Position numbers and translations under genes: made by a program
Assembly (NCBI GenBank): GCA_037178855.1
Contig: JASJZC010000007.1
Location: 62,001 to 126,000 of the forward strand
DNA length: 64,000 nt
Source of the DNA: Oscheius sp. JU75
Taxonomy: Eukaryota; Nematoda; Chromadorea; Rhabditida; Rhabditidae
Direction of reading: 5' to 3'
In this document: in pieces, positions 1 to 13,198 of the stretch
How positions within the stretch are numbered: the stretch's first letter is position 1
Layout of the letters: every line of letters starts with the position of its first letter
Notes under the pieces: generated by a model
The model's input: only the letters and a program-made list of their open reading frames with translations
Databases searched by the model: none
What the model was told of the DNA's origin: nothing

Positions 1-2320
1 GAGCCCGAAGACTACTTGGGTTTAGCAACAGTTGAAAGTTGTCAACAGAAAACGGCAGATAACATGAAAAAGGTGAACAAACTGATAATAGTGAAAACTG
101 ACCACCCAAGACAACTCCTTCAGAGAGTTTCACAGAACAAAAGCCTGCGGCACAACGTTTCACCGAAAGTTGGGTAGAAAACGTTACAATCTGGGATTCT
201 GTATATAAACGTTTCTGTTTTTTGCAGTCTGGCGCAATTGGATTAATGGATTTCCTTTGCCTCTCCGCTCTCCCATCCTATATTCTGAGGAAGTCAGCAG
301 ATGAGATTGCCTAATAGCGAATCGACAAGCTACACAAATACCGAAATTTGATCAATAGAGTCGGATATGGACGGATTCTTTTCTAACAGTAGATGTGCAA
401 AAAAAACAAGAATTTTAAGCCTTCTGAGAACATTCATTCGAGATTGGTACAGTCAGCACAATCTCAAAATGATACAGCGATAATCTGATACTTTTCTGAC
501 CAGAACAGCATAGTACACCGTGAACTCAAATTTACGACTCCCTGGTTTTATAATAAACCAGTCGGACCATACCTTCTCGGATTGAGTAACTCGCCGTTCC
601 AGTGTGGAAAGCCGTCTACGGTGGCTTCGCCGCCCATTCGGAAACAAAAAAAGCGCTAAAATGTCAACTTATATCAGCTCCTGGCAGCTTATGTCATTGT
701 ATGTCTGGAAATGTCAACCACTATCAACTTATTTCAGCTTCTGTCAGCTACCGCAGAGCTACGGCGGGGAGTGCGCCCCAGTGAGCGAGGCCACACACAC
801 ATCCCAACACGGCTCTTCTTTAATAATATTAAAAAAGCGATCCGCGGAAAGATGGGTGGTTTGGACTTTTTGGAAAAAAAAAATGCTTTACAATTGTTTT
901 TCATACTGTAAGAACGCTTCTACGTACCACACTTTTTTGCTGACGCGCAGAGCTCCTATTCATTGTGCGGACTTTTCTATGGATTTCATAAACTCAGTTG
1001 CACGTTTTGACGTGTGTACAGGCTCAAAACAATCTACTTTAACATTCTATCCATTTGTAACCAGAAGTGGCCCCAAAACAAAATTTCAAAATTAGTCAGA
1101 AAATCCCATCTGAGAAGATCCATTCAAAGTTATCGTGTCGGGCTGATAGCCACCGCTCAAGCAGCGGGGTGGATTCTGGGTTACGACTATGGGGAGAGAA
1201 CGACACGAGAAATAGCGATTTTCAGTTTTCAAGCGCGGAGTTAAGCCACTGCGTAGCGCTACGCGCAATAGAATAGACCAGCCGTCGCGACCTCTGGCAA
1301 CGTCGCTCTGAATAAAGTTAGGAGTGTCGAACTGTCAAAACTGAGGGCAATCAAAAGAGTTTGTCAGAAGTTTGACTGACGCTTTTACGTGGTAGACAGA
1401 CTTATCTTTCGTTTGATCGTCTGTTTTACTCGCAACTATTCTTCCAAATTCCTTTTCCCACCTCTACAAAGAGTTCTCCCTCATTAATCTTGATTTGACA
1501 AAGAGGTCCCTACGTTGATTTTGATCTGGTGGCGCACTATTGCAAAAAATAACCGATAAATTCATTAAATAGGAGAAAACGATTAAAACGAAAGAAAGGA
1601 TTTTTGGGCGCAATTTGGCATAACGTCCCTGTGCGCACCCCAATTTTCGGCATCGCATCTTGTGCACCTTTTCTCTATATTTTTCTTCTAGGGTTTTGCC
1701 TAATTTTATCGTCGCCTTGTAGCAAACTGCACATCCTCTTTCGTTTGCAAACGCTGTATACGCATTTTCGTGCAAACGCAAAAGGCTTCGGACGGACACG
1801 AGGCCGCAACTCATAAAATTTTAAAGATGTATTCATTTATCGATTTTTCAGGAAAACTTGTTTTCTTCATTTCTGCTTTCCCCAAATGTACAACTGTGGT
1901 AAGTTGCGTACCCGATTTTATATTAAAGATTGTTCATGATTATAATTATTAATTAAGTTACGCTAAAATTTTAGCTGATTTTAGTTTGCTCAAAGTTTTT
2001 GATTCATCTTTGGACAAAGACTCCTTTTTCAATCTTTTAGAAAAAGTTGATATTTTGAAGGTAGAGCAATCGCGCGCTACTGCCACTCACGCCTTTGGTT
2101 TGTCTCTCTGCTTTAACAGCCCTGTTTACGGCAAATTTTGTTCGCTTACTCTTCGTTATCTGACGTTATGCTTTTCATCTACTGTTCATCTTTCAGAACT
2201 ACATCTGAATGCAGCATCTGGAATAGACGGAAGAGACTCTTCAATAAACTCTACTTAAATGTAAGAAAGACTCTTATTATAAACCTTCTCTCACTTAAAA
2301 TACGGAATTTCAATTTTCAG
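1..2320. other. Gene-poor region, no supported gene
   Basis: I found no exon series or RNA gene here. Open frames are short and lack splice-site support or recognisable domains. Two local structures are visible. One is an imperfect direct repeat (about 664-691 and 724-751, starting tcaactta). The other is a 14-bp perfect palindrome at 1251-1264 (gcgtagcgctacgc). The right end should hold the promoter of the RUN/PH gene that starts near 2321. Confidence 0.5.
664..751. repeat. Imperfect direct repeat, 60-bp spacing
   Basis: Positions 664-691 and 724-751 are near-copies, both reading tcaactta-t-tcagct with the same order of following bases. Most positions match and the offset is 60 bp. It looks like a decayed tandem duplication. 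No protein or RNA role is evident. Confidence 0.45.
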
Positions 2321-5300
2321 ATGTTCCAACTGGCCCCAACTACTTTGAAGCCCGAGGTGAGGGCAAGTCGAGCACATCACGGCCAGTTCCAGAACAGAAT
2401 CCAATCTTATGTCGAAAGAGCGAGTTAATTTTTCCTTTCTTTCATTTTTGACGCTTACATTGTTGAGAATTCAGGTAAGTGATGAAAAAGAAGTCGTGGA
2501 CATGACTAACAAGGCCGGCAAAGGGCTGTTCAACGCTATGGACAAGTTTTTCTCGTACGGGTTAGTCCTTGAACCACATTTTCTTTATTTTTTCTGAATA
2601 TCTACAAACGCCTAGACTTAGAGAGTTACCGAGTGCATTAGAGAGTTTTGTTAGATAATACTTATCAGTGCCTGTCGAGTAGGGTGTCGAATTTCCAGAT
2701 CGCCTGTCTGGAATAGAGTCCTCGGAATGTCTCCTCCTATTGTTCAACTCATATCGTGTCAGGGCTATTTTGGCTGAGAGGCAGTCAGTGGTTGAGATGT
2801 GCAAGTCTATGAACCTTACAAAAGCATGAAATCAAATGATCTACAAGCGTTTTGTATGTCATTATGACGACTTTTCTTCAAAACTTATCATACATTTATA
2901 TCATCGAAAAAGTCGAAGTGTTAAGAAAGTACCTCTTACTCATAATGATATATAAATTATCTAATACACTATGTCCATCACAAGTTTTCAGACTCTACAC
3001 CAGTGATCAAGCATATTGGCGATTCGTACGAGAATTTTTACCGAAAACGGAGCAGATGATTTTAAAAGCAGAATGGGGAGATGTGAATGATCGACGACTG
3101 TCTATAGCGTGGCTCAAGGATGCCTTTAACAAAGGAACGTTGGGTTTTCAAATGATGGCCTTCCGTGGTCCAAGGTTTGGTCTGTTTTATTTCTTTCTTT
3201 ACAGAAATTTCAGCTCAAAAAAGGTTTTGACAAGATTTTATCACCAAAATGCGTGCATGATGAATGGTGGAATGCTGGAGGCCGTTTGTGACTTGATGGA
3301 CAAGCTCGTTACTGTGCAATTTGCTTTTTATGTTTGTTCAAGTTGAAACACCTTGTGGAAGTTTATATTTTTCAGTGTAGAGTCAACATGCGAGATGAAC
3401 CGTCTCAAGCCATAATAGTCTCGACTCCCAGTACTCCAGCGACTAAAATAGCCAAGGCTAGAAGAAGACAAGATTGGGAGGCGGATAATATACCTGTCGT
3501 ACCTAATATGATTGTCCCTGAACCAAACGAGTACATCGTTGGAACACCAGCAGAGCAGGTACACGTTGTTTAAACATTTTTTTAAAGGTTTTTTCAGGAA
3601 GCAGTTCTCGATTCCATCATACACAGAAAACGAGACAGGATCCGAATCAACAGCGAGAGATTCAGCTTTGAAAAAGAAGACCCTCCTCCGAGCGATGTGA
3701 CTCCAATGCATCTGAATACGGAGACACCGAAAATCACAGAGAGTTTCAATGATGTCAGTTTAGACCATCTCACTAAATTTTGAATGTTTCAGGTGCTTAT
3801 CAAAGTGAGTTCTCGCGTAAAAATGGAGCATCTCCTGGATGAGCCCAAATCTTTCGACAGCATGCTCCATCTTGACTATCCGAAAATGGAAAAGGCTGGA
3901 GATGACGGAGTTACCATAGAAGGGGAAGAGTTGTAAATTCATTGCCGTACAAATTTTCATGATTCTTTTAAGCGTCGATTCCGGAGACATCTTGCAACTG
4001 ACCATGAATGTCTTTAGCGAGCAGGGCGAGACGCTGGTCAAGATGTATCACGTTTTTGACAAGTTTGCAGTCGGAGTGCCTAGCCGAAGGTATGTCTTAA
4101 AAACTTCGTTGAATCATTGCCGCGATAAGACTATTTGTGTGCTCAACATACAAAAAGACAATGTGCAGAACGAGAGGGGATTTTCTAAGAAACACTAGTC
4201 ATCGTCAAATTTAACTTTACCACTTGAAAATGTCTGACTCGAGTTTTTCAGACTCTTTGCCATCACGTACCACAACATGTACATAATCTCTAAAACTTTG
4301 ACAACGGATCCAGCCACACCAGTCCTCGAAGGAATGTCCAGTAACATCTACTTGCCGCACTGCACCATTCCTCTGGATAACTTGGATTCTATAGATGTAG
4401 TTTTTCTTGATAATGTTGTTATTCTCTTTTCTAGGTAAGCTTAGATTACCAACAATTGGTGTTCTATCCGAAGGGCTCAGCGGAATTCACATTTTCCGAA
4501 GGGAGTCAGAAAGAAGAGGTGGTGACCATCGGAACGGGAGAAAGATCGCTGGGGAGGTCAATAATGAACAGTATACAGCAGGTATAATATTGTCCTTACC
4601 TGTTAATACAGTTCGTTTAGGCTTACGCAACGATAAATAAGCCAGCTCCATCAATTCTTACTCATGACTCTCCACAAGCTATGATTTTGAAGCGGTATCT
4701 GAACAAGGAACTACCTAAATCGGTAGGTTTTTGTAAACTTTTGCTTTTGCTGTAGCTATCACAATTATTATTAAAAAAGCGACCACGAGCCCGCCGGATA
4801 AAGGTAAGGAAAGAAGTCAAACCAAACTAGAGGCCTGTTATTTTGTAGCAATCAGTTAACTGTGTATAAATAAGAGACATTCTATTGAAAGGTACTACTT
4901 TTGACAAAATAGGTCAAAATTGGCCTCCAAAATACCAGTCCCGGCCTGTCTCCCAACCTTAGCTTACTTTTGTTCATCCTCTGGTTTCAGACTCCCAACG
5001 AGATCAAAAGCCTTTCCCTCGTATTCTGGAAAGAGACAATTTCGGGCCTCCAGACTCAAGGAATTGAACACTCCGGGTATTTGTACTGGCGGTTCTGTCA
5101 AACAAACTGGTGGAGAAGGCCACAGAATGACTTTGAACAAGCATTTTTTCTGCTTCGGCAGGATCGGAAGCTATACATATTCAAGGACAGCTCAATGAAA
5201 GAGGGTATCCAAATTCATGATCTTAGGTAAGACCAGGTTGAAACGATGTCAATTTTTGTTAAGAAACTGCACGGAAACCCTCGAACTGGATCAGAAGAAA

Positions 5301-6516
5301 GAATACCAATGGTCGTTTGAGGTTGTTTTTGCTGACGGCAATCTGCAGCTGTCAAGCCAAAGCAAGGAGGACCTTGTTAAATGGACGCAACTAATCAGTG
5401 CTGCTCTAACATTACCGGTACGTTGTGGGTGAAACAAAGTCTTGTTTATTATAACTGTCAACTACTACGTGCAACGGCATTCAATTGCAGCATGTAAACT
5501 AGATATTCTGCAGATGATCTGATCCGGCTAATGTCGTCAATGAGTGATCATAACAGGGGTACAGCACAGCCCAGTGAACATTCAGTGAACAGGAGCTGTG
5601 CCCTGTGCGCATGTTCACCGGCTGTTCACTTTCAAGGATACAACTTGTGGATTGTTTGCCTAATCTGTTCACGGCGCAAATCTTGTTCAATGCTAAGCCA
5701 GCAGGAAATGAGCTACTAATTTTGTTACCTCTAGAAAACCACTTCCAATACGAGATGACACCAATACAAAGACTGTTTGCAGGATGAAGAAGATGCATCT
5801 GCAGCCATTTGTCTCTTAACTGAAAGCCATATCGCAATCGCTCAAGAAGGAGCCAGATGTATCCACGACGGATTCATTCGCACTTTGACGGTTGACTCTT
5901 CAGAAATTATTTTATTTTTTTACGTTTCAGTCCTTCGCGTTGACAGACATTCGAGAAGGCTGGGTGCTTAAAGGAGGAAACCAAACACTCTTCGTTCCCA
6001 ACTCCGCATGCTGTCCTGATCTTCCGCGTCGAATCAAACTACGAATGGATCTTTTTCAGATCGGACTCTGAGTTGGAAAGAATGAAAGAAGCTTTGGCAT
6101 CATATCCAGTTGATGTTAAGGAAATTCTGATGGGGAAGAACAGGTTCGCTCGTTTGTCTACCGATGCCAAAATTACAAGAGCAAAGTGCCGTGAGAGGAT
6201 TTGGACTTTGCAAAAATTGGCAGAGTCATAAATATCATCTTTAACCCAGAAAAAGCAAATATGCTATTGCGTATTGACGTAGCCGTGGGATTCTTTTGAG
6301 GCTTTTAGAGTAATCTCCACGTTTTTTTTTTGAAAAGTCACGGTTTGAAAAAGGCGGGAAGGAACCGCGGAAACAGAAATGCATACATTTAGATTCTACC
6401 AGAAATCGTTTCAGAGTCGTGACACTTCTTCCCTGATCACCTTAGCCCAAAGATGCCCTGACCTCTGGGGAAAGCATGTCTATGACAACGACGTAGCCGA
6501 GGTTTATGAAGACTAG
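2321..6516 (+). CDS. plekhm2: RUN and PH domain lysosome-positioning adaptor, PLEKHM2/SKIP-like
   Basis: PLEKHM2 (SKIP) links the lysosomal GTPase Arl8 to kinesin-1 for outward lysosome transport. Exons: 2321-2356, 2475-2560, 2992-3174, 3214-3331, 3376-3558, 3598-3753, 3793-3932, 3973-4089, 4252-4396, 4435-4581, 4621-4722, 4991-5226, 5264-5417, 5783-5890, 5931-6143, 6393-6516 (TAG). Exons 2-4 encode a RUN domain (AYWRFVREFL, IAWLKDAFNKGTL, RFYHQNACMMNGG). Exons 11-12 encode a PH domain (GYLYWRF to KWTQLISAAL). The next exons match the PLEKHM2 C-terminal region (GFIRTL, FFRSDSELERM). The product is about 748 residues, shorter than human PLEKHM2 (about 1,019). The start at 2321 is the first in-phase ATG before the RUN domain. 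The exons sum to 2248 nt (3n+1), because frame changes by +1 between 5976 and 6003: ALTDIREGW lies in one frame and HAVLIFRVESNYEW in the next. This is an assembly indel or a lesion. Confidence 0.7.
5532..5643 (+). repeat. Dispersed 112-bp element, copy A (intronic)
   Basis: It begins tgtcgtcaa and ends ttcaaggatac, inside the 365-bp intron 5418-5782 of the RUN/PH gene. It aligns end to end with 14250-14361, also intronic, with the same length and block order. It contains inverted motifs: cagtgaaca near the middle and tgttcact near the right end. This looks like a short non-autonomous (MITE-like) element. No terminal duplication or coding sequence was seen. Confidence 0.6.
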
Positions 6517-7871
6517 GCTTTACCAATTTCTTGTATTTCCACATGTATTACTTTCGGTGATATGTACATTTATTACATTTATTCATTTATTCCCGCGTTG
6601 TGCCTCCTAGTTAACTGTCATTCCATTATTCGTGATTCGGTCATGAGCTTACAAAAACCCAGTTGTGATCAAGTAAAGACGTCTTATGATGATTTGTGAT
6701 TGATCATATGGCAGTATCTCTCGTGCAGACAGGCCAGAAAATTTATTTTCTTTACAGAAAAAGTAAGGTCTTTACTTTAAGATCATTCTGTATTCTTCTT
6801 GGCGCGCCATGTTTTTCTCAGCTTCGATGCGCAGGTAAATTTATCTCTTCACTCTGCTGTTACTGTCACAGAGCTGAGTATCAGAACATTGTCGAAAGAA
6901 ACTAGCGCTTCTTACCGTCTTCCAGTATTGTACTGCGGTATCAATGGAAATGAATTAATCAACAGCAAGACCTGCGAGAGGCTTCAGTACCCAGGCAAGT
7001 TTGTGATAGACACGTTCATCATCCTAAACGATAACATATCGTATATACGGTTAAAAATACTCACTTTGTAATCTGTAGCGTCCGGCTTCAAAAAATCCTC
7101 CAAAAGTTGCTCGACTGTCTTATTGTACATAGTCTGCTGAGGCTGCTGATATGCAGATGATAACTGCGATGAGCAGCCCCATTAGACAATGACCAATGGA
7201 CAGTATAAACTTTGGTCAGTGGGAGAGACAGCCCTGACGTCAACAATACTAGGTCACGTTGATTGCTCTCATATGTCTTATCGATCCAATCGAGTCACAG
7301 ACGCACAAAACTCTTTGCTTCTGAGAAATGCCAGGCGATAGTGGAAATTTTCACATTCTGAACTAGCGATGTTTGAGATGAAATTTTCTCTAAGACCGAG
7401 TTTTTGGAGAAATGCGATTAGCAGCATTCAAGGCTAGGGTTCTTATCTGGAGCTTCACCAACAAATGCTTTCTGTTGAAAGCTTTTCTCACCGCTCCGCG
7501 TGATCTACAAGGATTTCATATAAATACGACTCGGACCGATGCAGAATTTCCAAACAAATATATTTCAAAACTTCAGTTACCCCGCTTTAAATTTCTCCTT
7601 GAAGCTGGACGAACAGGTGTTTTCCTTGCCGTCCAGCTGATAGTCCACAAGCGTATGCCCAATATCGATTTTATTGTGTTTTCTATTTTCGGACATCATT
7701 ATCTTTGCTTATTTCTTTGCAAAACTTGCCTTCCTGCTGCAAACTATTTTTGGTCGAAAATGTACGGGTTTTCGAATTGTTCTGCTGACGTCGCCGCTGG
7801 TTTCGCAATACACAAGGTTAGGCAACGTAGCTCTACGCGTGCCTCCCTCTTTGACCAGCATAACACATCAA
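6517..7871. other. Intergenic spacer, no supported gene
   Basis: This lies between the stop of the RUN/PH gene and the first ATG of the C19orf12-like gene. A stretch around 6830-6990 is open and slightly codon-like, but I could not connect it to flanking exons in phase or to a family. The 3' UTR of the upstream gene and the promoter of the downstream gene must lie here. Confidence 0.4.
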
Positions 7872-9041
7872 ATGCCTCCCCACATCTATCCCAGTGTTTC
7901 TCAGACAGAAGCTTCAGAACCCTCCACAATGTCATTGGCATACATGAACCATGTCCTGGATATCATCAAAGATCACCAGGTGCGCAATTGAATTATTTTT
8001 GCAATAGTTTTGTTACTTTTTCAGGATATCCGCCAGACAGCGACTGGAGTCCTCAAACAGACAGGAATTACGGCTGCTGGGTGTGCAGCTGGAGGTAGAT
8101 ATCTTATTCATTTTCTTTTGAAAATGGCTTAAAAGCACGTCAGTTTTCCAGTGTACAAAAGCTAACTGTTTATTGCTTTGCCGAGTTTTGAGTGAAATCC
8201 AGAATCCTGCAAAAGTAGCAAAACCGATGTACTTTTTAGTGTTTTTATGCTCAACATCAAACTATGGCTCCGGTTTTCAAATTATGCTCTAGTGCTCATT
8301 AAGGTGAGTGTCTGGATCTTTTTCCAGCCAATAGTTAGTGTTCAGACGGTTTAACATGTCCTTTTTGGAGATAATATATTAAGCTGAGGTACATAAAAGA
8401 ACAACATGTTTCTAGCACTGGAGCAGCAACTGAATTCTGTAGTTAAAACGAGCCACGAAAGTTACAACTTGACTTGCCAGAACAATTTTAAGTAGTGGTG
8501 AAACAGTCCCCCAGTGATTAGTGTTTATATTCTGGAAAAGGTACCTTGAAGCCCTCATATCTCGGATAAAGGCAAAGATAAAGCACATGTTCGTAATCTC
8601 GACAAGATCCATATTGGAACATATTGCTGAAAAAAGGTTCGGACACACGCTTTAATTTATTATGTGAAATAAGCAAAAATAAAATCTTTATAGGCCTATT
8701 GATGGGTCCCATTGGTGCTCTGATTGGAGGAATAGCAGGAGCTGTTGTTGCCTACCAGCAATCCGATGATTACGATGTAAGACTGCTTAACAAACACCAC
8801 CTCATAACCATTTTAAGAACCTGTTAACAGCCCTCAAGAGAATGAACGACGCTGACAAGGAGAGACTTGGAGGAAAGGTACCGCATCCGAATCATTTTCA
8901 TATTTTCCCGTCGTTAAGGTTCAAGCCCTCGTGGGAGCTGTTTCTATCGAGGAGTTCGTCCGTTGGATTCAGACTGAAGGGCATCGCGCTCTTCTCTTGG
9001 GAGTCTTCAGCGAATTCACCAGAAGCTCCGTCAAACAATAG
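7872..9041 (+). CDS. C19orf12: C19orf12-family glycine-zipper membrane protein
   Basis: C19orf12 is a small membrane protein of mitochondria and ER; loss in humans causes MPAN neurodegeneration. Exons 7872-7979, 8025-8094, 8694-8776, 8818-8877 and 8919-9041 (TAG) sum to 444 nt, giving 147 residues, close to the human length (141-152). Exon 3 encodes the glycine-rich hairpin (MGPIGALIGGIAGAVVAYQQ). Exons 4-5 encode the conserved C-terminal part (LKRMNDADKERL, QALVGAVSIEEFVRWIQ). Introns 3 and 4 are 41 bp and end in AAG rather than CAG; the phases agree. Start: 7872 is the first ATG of the exon. Later in-frame ATGs at 7929 and 7944 are possible. An AATAAA sits 166 bp past the stop. Family assignment is firm; biochemical function is not known for the family. 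Confidence 0.85.
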
Positions 9042-9206
9042 ACTCTTATTACCCAGTTATTGTACCAGTAACTCCAGTGATCTGAATACGAATATACGGT
9101 CTTTTTATAAAAACCTTTATGCTTCGAAACCTTCAATATGAAGGAAACACTGATTTGACTTGTTTCTGAAAGCTTGCTTTAAATATTAAAAATATAATTA
9201 TGATTA

Positions 9207-9212
9207 AATAAA
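9207..9212 (+). terminator. Poly(A) signal AATAAA for the C19orf12-like gene
   Basis: A canonical AATAAA lies on the + strand 166 bp downstream of the C19orf12-like stop codon. It is the first such hexamer after that gene and before the next strand switch. Confidence 0.55.
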
Positions 9213-10986
9213 GCGACAGCTAATTAAAAGAAAGGTAGTTTAAATTGTACAAAAAAAGGATAGAATGTACTACAAAAAGAGGACAATACAAGCTTGTAGG
9301 CCGACCGCAAAAACACAAGCCGCGTGTGATCGGGCGTTTGCTGTTTAGGAAAATATCAGGATCTTTAGACACAGCATTGTATCTGTTGGTAAGCACCGTA
9401 TTCCAGTTCTCTAAAGAGCTCGTAGGCAGTGAGACTTATCCATACTGTTAGCAGGTAGGTCAATTTTTTGTCAAAAGGGACTGCCAACTGCGGCCGTTTA
9501 AACGACGCGTACCCTCTTTCTCGTTGCGTAAAGACTCATGCTCTTATCGCCCTGAGAAGTCCACTCCTGACTCAGCAGAAAATTGGGCGCTTTGTGACCA
9601 ACCTGAAAGTCGGGGAACTCAACATGCAGGAGCTGCTCAAGAGCCAGCCGGGTTCCTATGTGGCATTTTCTTTCGTTTCAATTGCTTCAGCGTCAATTCA
9701 ATTGTCAATTCGAAGAGATTATAGGAGAACAGCAATTAGCAGACGTTTCTCAGGGGTTTTTCTTTTTTAGCAAACGGTTTATCACAGTTGCTAGCTTACT
9801 GTAATAAAAAGCAGAATTGATATTGTTCAGTCGAAAATACGTCAAAACTGTGCCGTGAAGCTGTTGCTGCTGCTCTTTGCTAGAAAACTGGGAGTTCCAC
9901 CCGACGTTTTCTGTAACCTGCATCTCAATTGAACTGCTAGCCGCGCAGCTCCAGTAGCCAGAACCTGATAATTGTAAACCAGTGGCCCAAACAAGCGACT
10001 AGAATTTTTGGTAGCGAATCAGTCTTTCTTCTTGGCTCTGTGTATCTAGAAGACGAATAAGGATATCCACTGCACTACGAGAGCTATTTTCGAAACCGGA
10101 AGGGTCATTTCACCTAATGGCTAGTTTTGTTTCTCTGAAACGAACTCATCTCAACTATCTAAAACGTGATGGTTTCTGTTTACTGTTTATTTGTTTGTCC
10201 GTGGCTACGAAACAGAAGTTGTCCAGAAGTTATTTTTGTTCAGAAACATTTCATCGCATCCACAGCCCCGATAGCTTGTCCACAACTCCTTTATAAATCG
10301 GTCACAAGACAGCTGCATACTAATCAAACAAGACGGATTTTTGTGCAAAACGACTGAGCATTGTGACTGATTAGGCCGGAGAGTGTCGGGAAAGTGATAA
10401 GTAGTGGATATTTTGTAAAGTAAACAGAGGAAGCTGCACGCCTGAGAGTGAACAAAGAAACAAAGGAAGTGAAGAAGCTTTGGTACCAATTGTGTATTGT
10501 TGTACAGCTAATGGACCTCTTCAGTGTTAAGTTTGTCTCTGATTGTCCGTTGAAAACGGTTGAACTACTGTTCTCTGAGAACTATTCTGGTATCGACTGA
10601 GCAGCTCTTACAATTCACAAAAGAACATACCGACATCATCTATCGTTGATGAAGATTGACCATATAGTCGTCGTTTCAACTCAGTGATCTGAGGCCACAA
10701 ATCAGAAGCGAGTAAATTATGTTGTCCAGAAGTTGTATGGATGCGTTCTAGTTCCAATGAAGGCACTGAAAGCCTTTTGTTACTACGAAGCGGCGCAGCC
10801 GCCAATACAAACTAAAGACAAAAGGGCGGCGAAGCCGTCGAACACGGTTGGTATTTACTACAACAAGGAAACGGAAAACCATGGGTATATGTATACACGC
10901 TCACATCAGAATGCGTTAATCTAGGGAGTGCATGCATCCATATGAACATATTTCAGCCAAAATCATTCATTGTACAGGGTATATGT
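9213..10986. other. Intergenic spacer, no supported gene
   Basis: No exon chain could be supported on either strand. A GC-richer patch at about 9540-9660 is open in two frames but has no partner exons or known domain. A GC-rich palindromic patch lies near 10790-10830 (gcggcgcagccgc). Confidence 0.35.
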
Positions 10987-11357
10987 CTAAGTATCAAAGG
11001 TCTCATAACTGAGCGTCTTTAAGTGCTTAACCAGACTATCATGCCCTCCTTCTCGAGACATGTACGTCTTGAAACAGGAATCGCACTCCTCGCTGAAATT
11101 ACCATTGTATGTGCAGAAGAAATACAAGCGAACGCGCAGGTTTTCATGTTTCTGGCAGCGACTCCTGTCAGATAGTCTCTCTGAGGTGAGTTCCACTTCA
11201 TAGGATCGACATTGGCGTAGAGGCTGGCACAGAGATGGGTGCAGGCACCAGTAGTATTGCTGTCTCTGCCAGCATTAATAATCTGAAGCACAGTTTCCGC
11301 TAAACAGCAAAAAAACAGTACCAGAAATAGTGAAGCAAATATGAGCACAAGCATCAC
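10987..11357 (-). pseudogene. Possible secreted Cys-rich protein with an apparent frame break
   Basis: A reading frame from 11357 opens with a strong hydrophobic signal (MLVLIFASLFLVLFFCCLAE), then NTTGACTHLCASLY and CAFAC. A second, overlapping frame ending at 10987 carries NGNFSEECDSCFKTYM and a K/H-rich tail. Read together they give CxxxC, CxxxC, CxxC pairs as in a small disulfide-rich secreted domain. No GT-AG intron joins the two frames, so this is an indel in the assembly, a decayed gene, or a chance open frame. It lies downstream of another small secreted gene on the same strand (11881-12260), so the two may be diverged tandem relatives. No family is recognised. Confidence 0.3.
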
Positions 11358-11880
11358 GTTGACTGCCAGCCTTCTATGAAAAATGGCGTTCGCTCAGATG
11401 ATATTTGTGGGCCTAATGGATTTGTCCTAATTATGAGGCGGGAACAAGCCCTCCGGCAGACAATGACATGTTTTCTCATTTTTCTGGAGTGACAGGAGAC
11501 AAGACAGACAATTATGAACAGAGAGCACGCCAAATACATCCATTTTAAAACAAGTCTTGAACCTTTAACTGAACAAGTAGAGACTATGGAACTATACGGT
11601 AGAACTTGCTCCGACGTATTTTGGGTTGATCAGAATAGAATTCCAAGGAGTGAATATAGCTTTTCAACTTGGTCCGAACACTGTCAGCTTCGTGAACCAT
11701 GAATTTGGTAGCAGTGCCATTTGTTTGTTGCGCTGACAAAATATCTTCATCTCTCAATGGAACCCGCCGAACCTGCCTATTAAAAAAAACAGTAACCGGT
11801 CGCGTCGAAGTAACCGAAATGTAGTAAACCGAAACGTAACAAGGAAGTTAGATATTTATAAGTATACAAAGTTTAAGCCT

Positions 11881-12260
11881 TCAGTTTTTGAAATCCTCTT
11901 CGTTGTTCTCGTAGATGAATTGAGAGTATCGAATGCTTTCGAGTCGTTTCGTTAGTGCTTCTCCTGTTTTCCATGTAATTAGGCAAGATCTCCTTAAAAT
12001 TAGAATTTAATATCATTGTCTGAAAGCAATGGGCTCACATACACTTGACCCTATTTTCTGAATCCTTCTCATTTAGCTCATCGAAATTCAGGGCTTGATT
12101 GAGACGGCCTTCATCCAGAGAGGGTATGGCTTCTTTACAGCTTCCTTGGCACATTGGAAAACGGTCATTCCAACTGGCAAGAGTCTAGAAAAGAGCAGAA
12201 TGAATTGAACTTAATGCATACCAATGTTGCGAAGGAGACCAGCAAAGCAAGACGTATCAT
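11881..12260 (-). CDS. Small secreted Cys-containing protein, 96 residues
   Basis: Three exons (12222-12260, 12045-12184, 11881-11992, ending TGA) total 291 nt and join in phase. Exon 1 is a signal peptide (MIRLALLVSFATL). Exon 2 carries FPMCQGSCKE and an acidic stretch. Exon 3 begins after a dibasic KR: NRVKRSCLITWKTGEALTKR, then a Tyr/acidic tail (YENNEEDFKN). Two KR pairs flank a 13-residue segment, as in a processed peptide precursor, but no amidation Gly precedes the second KR and the family is not recognised. The second intron ends in AAG. Alternative: reading through the second donor gives a stop after two codons, so a shorter 63-residue form is possible. Confidence 0.5.
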
Positions 12261-12849
12261 GGCGCGAGGAGTACGAAAAATAGGAAAAGTCTGAAATTGA
12301 GACCGGTTATTTAAACTTTTCTTGGCAGCAAACGCATGTGATTTTTCTTATCATTTTTGACTGTTTCCATGATCTTTGAATCCTAAAACTGGACATCTTG
12401 TTTTCCAGCCAAGCTTTTTCTTCTGCAGGTGTTACAAAGATATTCGAGTGGTCTCAGTTACTCTTTCTTTGCGTTCTAACACAATGGCAAATGTTTAATA
12501 ACAGACGTAGCAACAACTACAACAGAAACACACTGAGCCAAAAACACTTCCAGCTAGCAAACTGTAACACAAATTGCATAATTACACTTTCGTAACACTG
12601 AGCCTTTTGCAGAGGTGGTCACTCTCGTTATCCATCCAGTCAGAAAAGTCATGGCATTGACTTCCGGGAAATAGTAAAGCTGTTGATAATATCAAACTCT
12701 TTAAAGAATGGCGATTTGTCTTTGCATTTGTGTTTTAAAGAGCTTGTAACTAAATAAAAAGAGAGCAATATAATGTCAAAATAAAATGGGCTAAAATCAA
12801 CAAAAAGGGAACAATACATATAAAAAAAGCCAAATGGACAGTTGCTCAC

Positions 12850-12915
12850 AAAATGAGACACCGAGGAATCTCACGGCTCTAGACAGCAGATCGTGAGTCC
12901 TCGGTGTCTCATTTT
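12850..12915. ncRNA. Near-perfect hairpin, candidate pre-miRNA or small palindromic element
   Basis: The left arm 12850-12875 pairs with the right arm 12892-12915. Eighteen consecutive bases (aaaatgagacaccgagga) pair without mismatch, followed by a 2-nt bulge and six further pairs (cgtgag). The loop is 16 nt. Length (66 nt) and stem fit a pre-miRNA. The arms do not resemble a miRNA family I recognise. The near-perfect stem would also fit a very short palindromic element. No second copy was seen in the window. Confidence 0.4.
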
Positions 12916-13198
12916 TAGAGTATGATCCGGGTCGAAAATCAAAGATCAGAAAGATGGCTGTCCGAGAGTTCGTAAAGTTACACCAGTATGCATGTTTCAG
13001 TCCTCTAGCCTAAAAGGTGAGCTCTCAAATCGCGAACATAGGACGGCGGACGTTTTGGAAAATGACTTCTTCACCTACCCTTTTAATTTGCGCATCTAGC
13101 GACGTAAATGATACTCAGTAGTTAACTCTTTACGTCGAATCGATGGAATAGATCCTGAACTCTCATAGGATTCTGGTGCGCGCTGCGCGCGAAAAGTA